64,000 bases of DNA from Candidatus Bathyarchaeota archaeon (GTDB lineage: Archaea > Thermoproteota > Bathyarchaeia > Bathyarchaeales > Bathycorpusculaceae): assembly GCA_026014485.1 (NCBI GenBank), contig JAOZIE010000012.1:62001-126000 (forward strand). The letters run 5' to 3'. Position 1 is the stretch's first letter. Each line of letters opens with the position of its first letter. Below, piece by piece: positions 24,578-33,035 of this stretch. The position numbers and the translations under genes were made by a program. The notes under the pieces were generated by a model. That model had not been told where the DNA came from. It saw only the letters and a program-made list of their open reading frames with translations, and did no database searches.

Positions 24578-25018
24578 CTACTGCGGTCCTGCTCTTATCC
24601 CTGAAAGGAGACTTTCCATTCGGCTTCGGTCTTGGTTGATGCGGTCGACGACTTGGGTTAGCTGCTGTTGCGCTTGCTGTCGAGTGTGCTCCAGTTCGTC
24701 TAAGCGTTGCTTCACGATGGCTTTGGCTTCAGGTAGGTCTTTCTCCATGCTAACACCTGCACCCATACCCACAACCACTTTGTTTGGGTCTGCAAGCTTA
24801 ACGCGTATATAGCTGCTGCCGCCGATAGGTACAAGCATCTCAGCGTTTTCCTTTTCGGTTTCAACGCTCTCCAAAGTCATGTTGGCGTAGGTTAAGTCGG
24901 TTAAAGCGGCGTTTAGCATGCTTAAGCGTTGCTGTAGGCTCTCTGCGGTCTGCTCAAAATAGCGCAGCTGCATGCTTAGTTTACGAACTTCATCTTCTTC
25001 TCTGCCAACAGCTGCCAA
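24578..25018 (-). CDS. pfdA: prefoldin alpha subunit
   Basis: The 146-aa protein has two long coiled-coil helices flanking a central beta hairpin region (MLVPIGGSSYIRVKLADPNKVVVGMGAGVSMEKD), the prefoldin alpha layout. It forms hexamers with prefoldin beta and passes unfolded proteins to the thermosome. It starts three bases after LX and ends four bases before ftsY, the usual archaeal order. Confidence 0.93.
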   Translation of the reverse strand: MAAVGREEDEVRKLSMQLRYFEQTAESLQQRLSMLNAALTDLTYANMTLESVETEKENAEMLVPIGGSSYIRVKLADPNKVVVGMGAGVSMEKDLPEAKAIVKQRLDELEHTRQQAQQQLTQVVDRINQDRSRMESLLSGIRAGPQ

Positions 25019-25021
25019 GGC

Positions 25022-25249
25022 TTACGCCCCAACGACCATTTTCTTCAAAATTGGATTTTCAATTTCTTCCGCGGGAACTTCTTCAACCTTGGTTACTTTC
25101 ATGTGGCAACGTTTCACGCGGTGCCTGCTACCGATTTCGGCGTAGACGCGTTCTTCGGCGTGCTCAGGCTTGTCCGCTATCATTTCCCTGACGAAATCCG
25201 TTTTAAGGTTCGGCTTGTAAATCTTGCCGGTTACTCTGAAAACCTTCAT
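25022..25249 (-). CDS. rplX: ribosomal protein LX (L18a/L20e)
   Basis: The 75-aa protein starts MKVFRVTGKIYKPNLKTDFVRE and has AEERVYAEIGSRHRVKRCHMKV, typical of archaeal LX, the short relative of eukaryotic L18a/L20e. It is a large-subunit protein. It is placed directly after aIF6, a conserved archaeal pairing. Confidence 0.93.
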   Translation of the reverse strand: MKVFRVTGKIYKPNLKTDFVREMIADKPEHAEERVYAEIGSRHRVKRCHMKVTKVEEVPAEEIENPILKKMVVGA

Positions 25250-25930
25250 CTATTCAACTTCCTGCACAACATCCAATGCATTCCCAATTATAAACATCTC
25301 GGGTCCAGTTGTCATAGAACCAGCAACCGCCGCATGAGAATTCGCAATTAGCCCTGTACCCACGTAGGGTATGCCGCAGTTTATGGTGCCCACATCCACA
25401 GGAACCTTAAAGACAGATTCCAGAACTTTTTTCTCTTCTTCGGTTAGAAGCGGATGCGCCAAGACCCCTTTATTCGTGGCGGCCCCCAGCGAGCCAACGT
25501 ATGTTAGCCCTGCGATTCTGCCCGGAACCACCTCAACCCCTAAAGCATCGGAAACCTGCTTCATGATATGTGGCTTCATCCGAGCATCCACCAAGGCGCC
25601 TTTGTCGTTGGCTAAAACCAAGTTACCAAAGGCTGTTTTTCGGCTCTCCATCACGAAGATGTTCCCGTCAAAGCCAGCCTTGATTGTGTCGATTTCTTCT
25701 TGGCGGGCAAACGGAGAAAGAATTATGCCGTTACTGTTTGCACACGCCAAAACGCCTGCGAGCAAGCTGCCGCCGATGCTTGCGTGTATAAGTGGAACGT
25801 TAAGCCATTCAGCCGTTTTGCTGGCTTTGTCTTGAGGAACCATTTTAGGAATTAAAACAAATTTGTCAGTGGCTAAGGAGTAAACGCCGATGCTTGCGCT
25901 GCTTACGATGCTAGTCAGAAAAACCGGCAA
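25250..25930 (-). CDS. eif6: translation initiation factor aIF6
   Basis: The 226-aa protein has the five-fold repeat fold of eIF6: NSNGIILSPFARQEE, NDKGALVDARM and ATNKGVLAHPLLTEEE. It binds the large subunit and blocks early joining with the small subunit. The start is TTG 25930, with GGAG about eleven bases upstream in the end of the L31e gene. Confidence 0.95.
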   Translation of the reverse strand: MPVFLTSIVSSASIGVYSLATDKFVLIPKMVPQDKASKTAEWLNVPLIHASIGGSLLAGVLACANSNGIILSPFARQEEIDTIKAGFDGNIFVMESRKTAFGNLVLANDKGALVDARMKPHIMKQVSDALGVEVVPGRIAGLTYVGSLGAATNKGVLAHPLLTEEEKKVLESVFKVPVDVGTINCGIPYVGTGLIANSHAAVAGSMTTGPEMFIIGNALDVVQEVE

Positions 25931-25935
25931 GGAGA

Positions 25936-26439
25936 CTATGCTCCTTCAGCCAAGTGTACGGTAACGTTGCCCTCTTTGTCCTTTGTTGCACGTACGCGGA
26001 TTTTTCGCGGTGGCTTTTCGATGCCTCTGCCCCAGACGAATTCATTAACTTCAGGACGGATAGTTAACGTTGGGGGCAATTCATCTTCTTCTTCAGCGCG
26101 GCTGGGAATCTTCATGTGTTTAATCACGAAGGCTCGGAGTATGCGCATAGCTCGAGGGGAACGTTTACGCGGAGGCATAATGAGCGCTTTAGACAGAGGT
26201 ATTGTGTAGGTTTTCTCTTCGACAAATTCTTCCTCTTCGCCTTTCTTCTTCTTTTTCGGCTTCACTTCTTCCTCAAGAGGTTCCTCGACTGGTGTCTCTA
26301 CAGTTTCCGCTGATTCTTCAGCTTCAACTTCCTTCTCCATAGTTTCCATAAGGTCTTCTTCAGCGGGCTCCTCTGGGGCTACTTCCGCTTCGGGTTCCAG
26401 TAAGGTTTCTTCTTTCTCTGCTTCAGATATCATAGTCAT
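25936..26439 (-). CDS. rpl31e: ribosomal protein L31e with an acidic N-terminal extension
   Basis: The C-terminal half (from EKTYTIPLSKALIMPPRKRSP) is a normal L31e ending KIRVRATKDKEGNVTVHLAEG. In front of it are about 75 residues made mostly of Glu, Pro, Ala and Thr, then a KPKKKKKGEEEE linker. Usual L31e is some 85-100 aa, so at 167 aa this is nearly doubled. The ATG has GGAGA just upstream, overlapping the L39e stop, so the extension is very likely translated. Its role is unknown. Confidence 0.92.
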   Translation of the reverse strand: MTMISEAEKEETLLEPEAEVAPEEPAEEDLMETMEKEVEAEESAETVETPVEEPLEEEVKPKKKKKGEEEEFVEEKTYTIPLSKALIMPPRKRSPRAMRILRAFVIKHMKIPSRAEEEDELPPTLTIRPEVNEFVWGRGIEKPPRKIRVRATKDKEGNVTVHLAEGA

Positions 26440-26446
26440 GGTTCTC

Positions 26447-26605
26447 CTATGCCTTTATGCTGCCAGTCCGCCAGTTCCTTCGATGTTTAGGGTTAGTTCT
26501 AACTTTGCCGTCTGTCCGCGCAATTACCCATGTGGGAACAGACTCTGTTTCTTTACCGGCTTTGGCTAATCGTCTTTTTTTGGCTGCAGGTTTAATTCGC
26601 GCCAT
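26447..26605 (-). CDS. rpl39e: ribosomal protein L39e
   Basis: A 52-aa basic protein, MARIKPAAKKRRLAKAGKE then WVIARTDGKVRTNPKHRRNW, is a clear L39e, which lines the peptide exit tunnel. It lies between the PDCD5 and L31e genes, with six and seven bases on either side, as expected in archaea. Confidence 0.93.
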   Translation of the reverse strand: MARIKPAAKKRRLAKAGKETESVPTWVIARTDGKVRTNPKHRRNWRTGSIKA

Positions 26606-26611
26606 ACACTT

Positions 26612-26941
26612 TCAAATCCTTGTTATTTTTATATCCCGCTTCCGAGATTGAAGCTGGATTAATATCTGTTTCAGTTGCGCATCCGACAGAGGAATGGGAA
26701 TTTTCCCCAACTGCGCCAACTGAATGATTTGTAACTCCAACTGATCCGTGAAGTCACGCTTGACCATCTTTAGGTTTGTAAGCCGCTGACGTGCTTCAGG
26801 CGACAGTATCTGCCTAAGCAACGCCTCCTTTTGGGCGTCTATTTCTTTTTCGGCTTGAGCTTGCCTCTGCTCGTCAGAAGCCCGCTGTTGATACTGTGAG
26901 AGCTTTTTGCGGCGGATGGCTTCAAGCTCTTCATCGGCCAT
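26612..26941 (-). CDS. PDCD5-family DNA-binding protein
   Basis: The 109-aa protein matches the archaeal PDCD5/TFAR19 family: ELEAIRRKKLSQYQQ, a charged helix, LLRQILSPEARQRLTNLKMVKRD and a C-terminal LQSRKRDIKITR. It is a three-helix-bundle protein of unclear role, usually encoded with S19e and L39e as here. Confidence 0.92.
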   Translation of the reverse strand: MADEELEAIRRKKLSQYQQRASDEQRQAQAEKEIDAQKEALLRQILSPEARQRLTNLKMVKRDFTDQLELQIIQLAQLGKIPIPLSDAQLKQILIQLQSRKRDIKITRI

Positions 26942-26944
26942 GGT

Positions 26945-27409
26945 TTATTCGCCTTGATACTTCTTGAGTTCAGGGGTTACTTTGACTATTTCCTTTTGAA
27001 GGTCTTGGCTTACTTCCTGCATCATTTTTCTGCCTTTAGGAGACATAACTCTGCCCTTAGGGCGGTTTATCTGAATGATCCCCGCGGTTTCTAGCTGCTG
27101 CAGGACTTTACGTAAGTTGCTTCCGCCTGCTTTGGAGGCGTGGTTAGGTTTAACGGTGAAACCTTTTCGTCCACCGTAGTCAGACCGAAGCTTTTCTAAG
27201 CCGATGGGTCCGTGAACGTAAACTTTGCGAAGAACCGAGGCGGCTCTGATGTACCACCAGTCAGGGTTCTGCGGCGGCTTCTCGGTGTGACTGCCCGTTT
27301 TGGAAACTGCCGCCCATGCTGGAGGCTGAACCTGCTCGATGTTTTCTTTCAGGTACTTAGCTAAACGTTCGATGAACTGTGACGCTGGGACATCGTGTGG
27401 AGTTGTCAA
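26945..27409 (-). CDS. rps19e: ribosomal protein S19e
   Basis: The 154-aa protein has the S19e motifs WWYIRAASVLRKVYVHGPIG, YGGRKGFTVKPNHASKAGGS and NLRKVLQQLETAGII. It is a small-subunit protein with a winged-helix fold and heads the eight-gene operon reaching to ftsY. The start is TTG 27409. Confidence 0.95.
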   Translation of the reverse strand: MTTPHDVPASQFIERLAKYLKENIEQVQPPAWAAVSKTGSHTEKPPQNPDWWYIRAASVLRKVYVHGPIGLEKLRSDYGGRKGFTVKPNHASKAGGSNLRKVLQQLETAGIIQINRPKGRVMSPKGRKMMQEVSQDLQKEIVKVTPELKKYQGE

Positions 27410-27457
27410 GATTCTCTACTCTTCTAGGCTGTTCCTTGCAGTAAGACAACCTAGCCT

Positions 27458-27466
27458 AATATAAAT
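27458..27466 (-). promoter_or_regulatory. TATA box of the S19e-ftsY operon
   Basis: TTTATATTA on the minus strand sits about 50-57 bases before the S19e start, giving a transcription start near 27434. It is the only strong TATA in this gap and should drive the whole eight-gene unit. Confidence 0.6.
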
Positions 27467-27585
27467 ATTCTCTGGGGAAGAAATTTTTCGTTTTCGTCTC
27501 AAACACACGTTTTCTGAAAGAGTTGCAGACGCACATGTGTAAGAGGCGCCTTGGGAAAACGCGCGACCACCAGAAACGCGGGTTC

Positions 27586-28356
27586 TCAGGCGCTTATTTT
27601 AGGCGGAGGCTTCACACGTCTGCCCAGTTTTATCCGAAGTGCGATGCGGTATAGTTTACGCAGCGACTTTACCAGTTGCTCAAGACTGGGTGAGTCGCTG
27701 TAAATTAGGGGTATCTGCTCGTAGTCGGCTAGCTCAACTGCCTCGTTGTCGGGTTTTACGCGGTGGAAAACGACCACTTGCGGTTTAAGGTTGCTGACGC
27801 GGACAATCATCATGGCTAACGTGGGGTTCTCCACGTTCGTAAAGACCAGCGCCCGCTCCGTTGTGGCCCCCAAAAGCTGCGCGTACTCTAAACCGCTAAG
27901 CGCCTCAACTGCTTTTCTTGCATCCACCACGGTGTAGCCGTTGATTTCTCTGCCCGATTTCTCTGCGTTGCCCATGACCTCGCCGTTTATGGCTTTGCAC
28001 AGGTACTCAACGCGGACGGGAATGGGAAACTCACGCAAATCCACCACTGCCATGCTGGGGGAACTGGTGAGCTTGGCGAATTCGCGGATGAACCTGCTGC
28101 CTTTCTCCTCGTCGATTTTGAGCAGCGCCCAGACAAATCGTCTAATAAATTTGGCGCCGGGGCTTTTGCGTCTGCCAGCTTCGTAGTCGCTTATGACAGT
28201 GCCGCTGCTGAGCTGCATGCGTTCGCTGAGGCTGATTTGGCTGACAGCAAAGAGCTCACGCCATTTACGCATAGTGGACCCTGGCTTGCTACTGAAGATG
28301 ATTTCTCCTGCGATTCTTCGAGCTAAGACTTCTCGGATGCTGGGCGAAACAGACAC
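27586..28356 (-). CDS. archaeal HTH transcriptional regulator (COG1709-like)
   Basis: The protein (256 aa from GTG 28356) has an XRE-like helix-turn-helix at about residues 30-75 (SQISLSERMQLSSGTVISDYE) followed by a larger domain with VEYLCKAINGEVMG and ALVFTNVENPTLAMMIVRVSNLKP, typical of a conserved archaeal regulator family with an effector-binding part. GTG 28356 has GAGGAG five bases upstream, and the TATA box TTTTATA (28391-28397) would start transcription near 28368, downstream of the alternative ATG 28377. Effector and targets unknown. Confidence 0.8.
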   Translation of the reverse strand: MSVSPSIREVLARRIAGEIIFSSKPGSTMRKWRELFAVSQISLSERMQLSSGTVISDYEAGRRKSPGAKFIRRFVWALLKIDEEKGSRFIREFAKLTSSPSMAVVDLREFPIPVRVEYLCKAINGEVMGNAEKSGREINGYTVVDARKAVEALSGLEYAQLLGATTERALVFTNVENPTLAMMIVRVSNLKPQVVVFHRVKPDNEAVELADYEQIPLIYSDSPSLEQLVKSLRKLYRIALRIKLGRRVKPPPKISA

Positions 28357-28592
28357 GACTTCTCCTCGTGCATCCACTCTAAAGATGAGGTATAAAACTG
28401 TACCGCTTTAAAGGAGAGCTCAAAGCCGAGCCGACCTCGCTTATCACCAACCGCCAAAGCTGCTCAGCACAGCCGCAACTCACCGTAGACGGCGACAAAA
28501 CTGCCCTAAACCATGCACATATCAAGGTCTAAGAGGCGAAACAACAGCAAAAGTTATAGGCTTACAGCCAAACACTCAAGCGGTGCACACGC

Positions 28593-29363
28593 GTGTCGTT
28601 TAAGCAACAAATGGAAGAGAACTCAAAAAACAAGCAGTCCAGCATCATTTTAGCGTTGGATTTTCCTTTTCAGGGCAGGCTGGAGCGGGAGAACCTGCTG
28701 GCTAAAGCAAGCAGCCTGCTGGACATGGTCAGCCCGCATGTGTGTGCCGTAAAATTCAACCATCACCTCACGTTGCCGCTGGGCATTTTCGGCGGCGTTC
28801 AATCCCTCGTGGAGCAGGCGCATAGAAGCGGGTTGCTTGCCATTATGGACTGCAAAGTCAACGACATCGGCGCCACCAACACCGCCATTGCAGAATACTA
28901 CTATGACGCGGGGTTTGATGCGGTCATAGCAAACCCGTTTGTGGGCTGGGAGGAAGGCTTAAAACCCATATTCGATGTGGCTGCGAAGCGTCAACGCGGA
29001 GTCATCTTGCTGGCGTACATGAGCCACAAAGGCGCCGTGGAAGGCTACGGGCAAACCGTACGCGACGCAGAAACAGGCATAGAAACCAGACAGTACCTTG
29101 CGTTTGCGCGGAAAGCGGGAAAGTGGGGCGCAGACGGCGTGGTAGTGGGGGCAACGGTACCTGAGAAAATTCGGGAAATCCGATTCGTCCTAGGCGAGGA
29201 GGTACCCATCTACGCTCCAGGAGTTGGGGCTCAGGGCGGCTCGGTAGAAGCGGCGTTGAAGGCGGGTGCTCGATTCCTGATTGTAGGACGCGAAATCGTC
29301 CACGCAGCAGACCCTGCGGTGAAGGCTGAGACGCTTAGGCAGAAAGCGGAGCTGGCAAAATAG
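28593..29363 (+). CDS. pyrF: orotidine 5'-phosphate decarboxylase
   Basis: The 256-aa TIM-barrel protein starts IILALDFPF, has the catalytic Lys/Asp array MDCKVNDIGATN and the phosphate-binding end YAPGVGAQGG and GARFLIVGREI. It makes UMP from OMP in pyrimidine synthesis. It is in the longer form seen in some bacteria and archaea. It is divergent from the COG1709-like regulator; no other pyr genes are adjacent. Confidence 0.9.
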   Translation: MSFKQQMEENSKNKQSSIILALDFPFQGRLERENLLAKASSLLDMVSPHVCAVKFNHHLTLPLGIFGGVQSLVEQAHRSGLLAIMDCKVNDIGATNTAIAEYYYDAGFDAVIANPFVGWEEGLKPIFDVAAKRQRGVILLAYMSHKGAVEGYGQTVRDAETGIETRQYLAFARKAGKWGADGVVVGATVPEKIREIRFVLGEEVPIYAPGVGAQGGSVEAALKAGARFLIVGREIVHAADPAVKAETLRQKAELAK

Positions 29364-29376
29364 AAGAAGAGCGGGG

Positions 29377-29532
29377 TTATCTGCCGCGTTTGTTTTCCCA
29401 GAGTTCCTTTTTGAGCAGGTCGCGGACTGCTGAGCGTATGACGCTGCTTCGGCTTGGGTACATGTTTGCTCTGACGAGTTCATCTAAGCCTTCGAGGTAG
29501 GCTTCGGGTAGGAGTACAGTTACAAGTTTCAT
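29377..29532 (-). CDS. ribbon-helix-helix (CopG-like) protein
   Basis: The 51-aa protein MKLVTVLLPEAYLEGLDEL then PSRSSVIRSAVRDLLKKEL is a single ribbon-helix-helix domain that should bind DNA as a dimer. ATG 29532 is chosen since GAGG lies six bases upstream; longer starts lack a site. No toxin gene is next to it, so it is more likely a stand-alone regulator than an antitoxin. Confidence 0.8.
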   Translation of the reverse strand: MKLVTVLLPEAYLEGLDELVRANMYPSRSSVIRSAVRDLLKKELWENKRGR

Positions 29533-29715
29533 ATGGTTCCTCATCCTCAATATGTTATGTGCATATATCTGTGGCAAATATTTAAGAGTTCACCTGCAAA
29601 AACGCAAAAACGGTTTAACCACAGCCAGCCACAACAGCCAAAACAAGAAAAAGCAAAGCTAGGTATATGGTTAAATCCTTGAAAAGCAACTAGCCTATCC
29701 GAGAGTGCAGACGAT

Positions 29716-30045
29716 ATGTTCCGAGTAAGAGTTAACAAAATTGAGTCAACCCGCGACGTAGACGGTAACCTAGGCAAACGAATCGAACTGGTTGAAGAAA
29801 GAGAAATCTCCGGTAACAACTTTGTCATGAGACCCCAAACCGACGAAGCAAAAATGATCCAGGACGTGCTTCAGGCAGTGCAGCAGCAGATGCCCATGTT
29901 CCCGCAACGGCAGCAGGTAGCTATGCCCAAGATTCTGCTGTTCCTCACAGAGCAGGAATACGACAGTTTAGGCATAAACTTTGACGTGAACCAAGTCTAC
30001 GAAGTCACCCTAGCAAATCAGGGAATCCAATTTACGAAAGTGTGA
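29716..30045 (+). CDS. archaeal small protein, possibly arcadin-1-like
   Basis: The 109-aa protein begins MFRVRVNKIESTRDVDGN and ends ILLFLTEQEYDSLGINFDVNQVYEVTL, a compact alpha/beta design. The size and the closing LTEQEYDxLG...VYEVTL pattern recall arcadin-1, encoded with crenactin in other TACK archaea. That link rests on memory of the family and is weak; no actin gene is in the window. Its 3' end overlaps the convergent gene by 14 bases. Confidence 0.5.
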   Translation: MFRVRVNKIESTRDVDGNLGKRIELVEEREISGNNFVMRPQTDEAKMIQDVLQAVQQQMPMFPQRQQVAMPKILLFLTEQEYDSLGINFDVNQVYEVTLANQGIQFTKV

Positions 30046-30367
30046 AAAGCGTTTTCCGCGCCTGCCTAAGCGCCGCATAACGGGGATGAAACGAAAGCAC
30101 AAACATCATGCTGCGAATTTTCGAGGAAATCTCCGCTAAATCTCCATTTTTGCCTTCATCGCAGTAAATTGGGATTGGCTCTTGCCCGCCGCACTCATAA
30201 TACACGTAGATAGGGGAGGGCCCGCTTGCTTGCTTAACCAATTCAAAGCTGAGGTTCAGCTGTTTAGCCATCTCTTGAGCGGCGGATTTAACCGATTGAA
30301 GCCGCTGCTTGGGACAAGAGGCAGCAGACACATACACCATGAGTTTACCTGAGTCAGTTTTGAACAT
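30032..30367 (-). CDS. conserved-looking hypothetical protein
   Basis: The 111-aa protein has an alternating strand/helix pattern (KLMVYVSAASCPKQRLQSV, FELVKQASGPSPIYVYYECG, EPIPIYCDEG) and three Cys. A GAGG lies seven bases before ATG 30367, supporting translation. No family was recognised. It overlaps the convergent 29716 gene by 14 bases. Confidence 0.55.
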   Translation of the reverse strand: MFKTDSGKLMVYVSAASCPKQRLQSVKSAAQEMAKQLNLSFELVKQASGPSPIYVYYECGGQEPIPIYCDEGKNGDLAEISSKIRSMMFVLSFHPRYAALRQARKTLFTLS

Positions 30368-30585
30368 GAGGGTTCCTCAGTAGCGGGGTTACCGTTTGAG
30401 CTTTTAAGACACATGCACAAACAACCTGCACACACAGAGGGGAGAGCCCAGTTAAAGTAAACAGCCACTTGGAAGACAGGCTTTTGTTGCCATGTTTGAG
30501 GGAGCCAACGCCTTCTTCTTTTTCAACGTATTAATTAGCCCCTGCCCAAACTGTTACCGTAAGATATCTTTGAAGGTGTCCTGTA

Positions 30586-30864
30586 ATCAAAGCCCGAGCC
30601 CACATCCACGTCAGCGGCAGAGTTCAAGGCGTCTTCTTTCGAGCCCGAACCACCGAAAGAGCCGTGCGGTTAGACGTAACAGGTTGGATTTGTAACTTGC
30701 CCGACGGTAGGGTAGAAGCGGTTTTTGAGGGGGAAGAGGAAGCTGTTGCTGCGATTGTGGAGTTTTGCAGGCGCGGTCCAAGCCGCGCAGTCGTGACGGA
30801 TATGGATGTGAAGTGGGAGTCGCCGACTGGAGAATTTAAAAATTTTAAGATGCAACATCGATGA
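30586..30864 (+). CDS. acyP: acylphosphatase, apparent ATC start
   Basis: Translated from ATC 30586 the protein is 92 aa, the normal acylphosphatase length: KARAHIHVSGRVQGVFFRAR with the phosphate-binding loop and catalytic Arg, then GWICNLPDGRVEAVFEG with the catalytic Asn. It hydrolyses acyl phosphates. The frame has a stop at 30571-30573 and no ATG, GTG or TTG before the ATC; AAGGTG at 30573-30578 is seven bases upstream of it. The first standard start would remove the catalytic Arg region. Confidence 0.85.
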   Translation: MKARAHIHVSGRVQGVFFRARTTERAVRLDVTGWICNLPDGRVEAVFEGEEEAVAAIVEFCRRGPSRAVVTDMDVKWESPTGEFKNFKMQHR

Positions 30865-30930
30865 AGCAGCGGGGTTTTGTGGTTACGGTTTAAATGGATA
30901 AGCACCCAATTGGTGGGTGAGGAATATTCG

Positions 30931-31467
30931 GTGAAGGTGCTTGGTTTAGTGGGGAGCCCCCGCAAAGGCGGCAACACAGACCTGCTAGTTAGCGCGGTGC
31001 TGTACGGCGCGGGCGCAGGCGGTCACGAAATAGAGAAGATTAACCTCTACGACATAGACATCTTGCCCTGCATGGATTGCAAAGGCTGCAAAAAAGGAAA
31101 TTTCCAGTGTGCACTTAAAGACGGCATGAAGAAGCTTTACCCCAAGCTTGAGGAAGCCGACGTACTCGTTTTCGGCACACCCCTGTACTGGTATGGATCC
31201 ACAGCGAAGATGAAGCTGATGGTTGACCGCCTACGACCCTACGTTGCCTCCAAAAAGCTGAAAGGCAAAAAGACAATGCTTTTGGTACCCTCCGAAGAAG
31301 GAGCCGACGCCTGCAGCTGCCTCGTATGCATGTTTGAGCTTTCCTTCAAGTACTTAGAAATGGAGCTATCGGGGAAACTTTTGGTTCAAGCCTCCGAGAG
31401 GGCAGAAGTAAAAAACCAGCCCAAAGTTTTAGATGAGGCGTTTGCGCTAGGAAAAACGCTAACATAA
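30931..31467 (+). CDS. iron-sulfur flavoprotein-like NADPH-dependent FMN reductase
   Basis: The 178-aa protein has a flavodoxin-like fold: KVLGLVGSPRKGGNTDLLV binds the FMN phosphate, then LPCMDCKGCKKGNFQC gives the C-x2-C-x2-C cluster motif of Isf-type proteins, followed by VFGTPLYWYGSTAKMK. Such proteins pass electrons or reduce flavin, quinones or oxidants in anaerobes. GTG 30931 has GAGG eight bases upstream; the longer frame to 30877 has no site. Confidence 0.85.
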   Translation: MKVLGLVGSPRKGGNTDLLVSAVLYGAGAGGHEIEKINLYDIDILPCMDCKGCKKGNFQCALKDGMKKLYPKLEEADVLVFGTPLYWYGSTAKMKLMVDRLRPYVASKKLKGKKTMLLVPSEEGADACSCLVCMFELSFKYLEMELSGKLLVQASERAEVKNQPKVLDEAFALGKTLT

Positions 31468-31478
31468 AGAAGTGGTTA

Positions 31479-31904
31479 TTAGGGTTTTTTCTTGTAGACT
31501 CGGAAATGTGAGTCTCTGCCTGCGCTGACGTATTCGCCGCCGACTCCACGTACGGTTGAGGCGATTTTTGCGAAGTTCTCGCTGCCCAGAAACTGCTTGG
31601 GTTTAATCATAGTGTAGTCGCCTTTGTCTTCAAAGAGGAGCAAGCTGTCAAGGTCTTGGGGGAACATCATGCGTATGTCTTCGACGTTCTGGGATTGCGG
31701 GGTTGCAGACGCAGCGGCTGCGGGAGCGGGTGCGGAGGGTCTAGGCGCAGGAGCAGCTTGAGGGCTTGCGGTTATCTGTGAAACAGCCAATGATTTCACG
31801 CTGGCGGAAACCGTTTTGAGGTCCGCAGTTACTTCTTTGAGAACCAAAAGGAGGTCATCAATTTTCTGTACAAGCTGGTCCATTTTCTCTTTATCTGCAC
31901 TCAT
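31479..31904 (-). CDS. coiled-coil protein with Pro/Ala linker
   Basis: The 141-aa protein has an N-terminal heptad-rich helix (KMDQLVQKIDDLLLVLKEV, about residues 5-45), a Pro/Ala/Ser linker (about 55-80) and a C-terminal folded segment with KPKQFLGSENFAKIASTV and GRDSHFRVYKK. It resembles archaeal proteins of unknown function that may oligomerise through the coil and bind a partner through the tail. ATG 31904 has GGGTGA five bases upstream. Confidence 0.65.
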   Translation of the reverse strand: MSADKEKMDQLVQKIDDLLLVLKEVTADLKTVSASVKSLAVSQITASPQAAPAPRPSAPAPAAAASATPQSQNVEDIRMMFPQDLDSLLLFEDKGDYTMIKPKQFLGSENFAKIASTVRGVGGEYVSAGRDSHFRVYKKKP

Positions 31905-31985
31905 CCAAGTCACCCAGTTTAAAGTACTTAAAGTGCATTTTATTATTTGAAATTTGCCATTAACCCATAAAGGAGGCTCCAATGC

Positions 31986-33035
31986 ATGTTTGAAATTGAC
32001 GGAAGCCAGAAAAGCGGAAGCGGCACCATCCTCCGATTAGCCGTAGCCTTAACCGCCATCAAAGGCGAAGCCCTCCACATAACCAACATCAGGCATAACC
32101 GCCCCAAACCGGGCTTGAAGCCGCAGCATCTGGAGGCAGTTTTGGCAGCGGCAAAACTCTGCGGAGCCGAGTTGGAGGGCGCCACTCTTGGCAGCAGAGA
32201 ACTTTGGTTTAAGCCGAGGGAAATACGGGGCGGCGAAGTGAAAACGGAGATTGGAACCGCAGGCAACATCCCCATGCTCTTCATGACGGTGCTACCCATG
32301 TGCATTTTCGCCAAGGAACCTGTAAGGCTTCACGTCGACAAAGGCGGAACAGACACCAGAAACGCGCCCACCATGAACTACTTTCGCAAAGTGTTTTTGG
32401 CGGCTCTGCGGCGGATGGGCGTGGAAGCTGAGGTAACGGTACAGCGTTATGGCTACTACCCAAAGGGAAACGGCAAAGCCACTCTAACAGTGAAGCCCAC
32501 AGCCAAGCTGAAGCCGTTCCGCGCAGAAAACTTTGGCACACTACCACGCATCAGCGGCGTTTCGGTTTGCACATTTTTGGCGGACAGACAAGTAGCGGAG
32601 AGCCAAGCCAAAGCCGCAGCCCGATGTCTCGCCGAAAAAGGCTACAGCGCCAACATCCAAGTCGTAAACGACACCTCAAACCCCATACAGAAAGGCAGCA
32701 GCCTCGCGCTATGGGCAGAAACCAACGCCCAAGCCATCCTCGGAGCAGACGCCATTGGGGAACCAAAGAAAACCGCCGAAGCCGTCGCTGCAGAAGCAAC
32801 CCAGAAACTGCTCGCTGAACTTGCCTCCCAAGCCACCGTGGACACCTACTTGGCGGACATGCTGGTTCCTTACGTGGCGTTGGCTAAGGGGGCGTCGGCT
32901 TATTTGACGGGGACGGTTTCGGAGCATTTGGAGGCGAACCTTTGGCTGGCAGAGAAAATTGTGGGCGCCCGCTTCAAGGTTAATAGAGTCGGCGGGCTGT
33001 ATAGAGTGGAAAAGCTGGCAAAAGCCGATGCCTAA
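31986..33035 (+). CDS. rtcA: RNA 3'-terminal phosphate cyclase
   Basis: The 349-aa enzyme begins IDGSQKSGSGTILRLAVALTA, has NIRHNRPKPGLKPQHL and GTAGNIPMLFMTVLP, and ends near QATVDTYLADMLVPYVALAKG with the DxLxxxLA-like active-site region. It makes 2',3'-cyclic phosphates at RNA ends using ATP. The expected catalytic His near the C-terminal part is in the SEHLEANLW segment. It overlaps trm5 by eight bases. Confidence 0.92.
   Translation: MFEIDGSQKSGSGTILRLAVALTAIKGEALHITNIRHNRPKPGLKPQHLEAVLAAAKLCGAELEGATLGSRELWFKPREIRGGEVKTEIGTAGNIPMLFMTVLPMCIFAKEPVRLHVDKGGTDTRNAPTMNYFRKVFLAALRRMGVEAEVTVQRYGYYPKGNGKATLTVKPTAKLKPFRAENFGTLPRISGVSVCTFLADRQVAESQAKAAARCLAEKGYSANIQVVNDTSNPIQKGSSLALWAETNAQAILGADAIGEPKKTAEAVAAEATQKLLAELASQATVDTYLADMLVPYVALAKGASAYLTGTVSEHLEANLWLAEKIVGARFKVNRVGGLYRVEKLAKADA

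Noticed and set aside
29377-29532. RHH protein as antitoxin of a toxin-antitoxin pair
   Set aside because: No small toxin-like gene lies on either side; pyrF and the arcadin-like gene are the neighbours.
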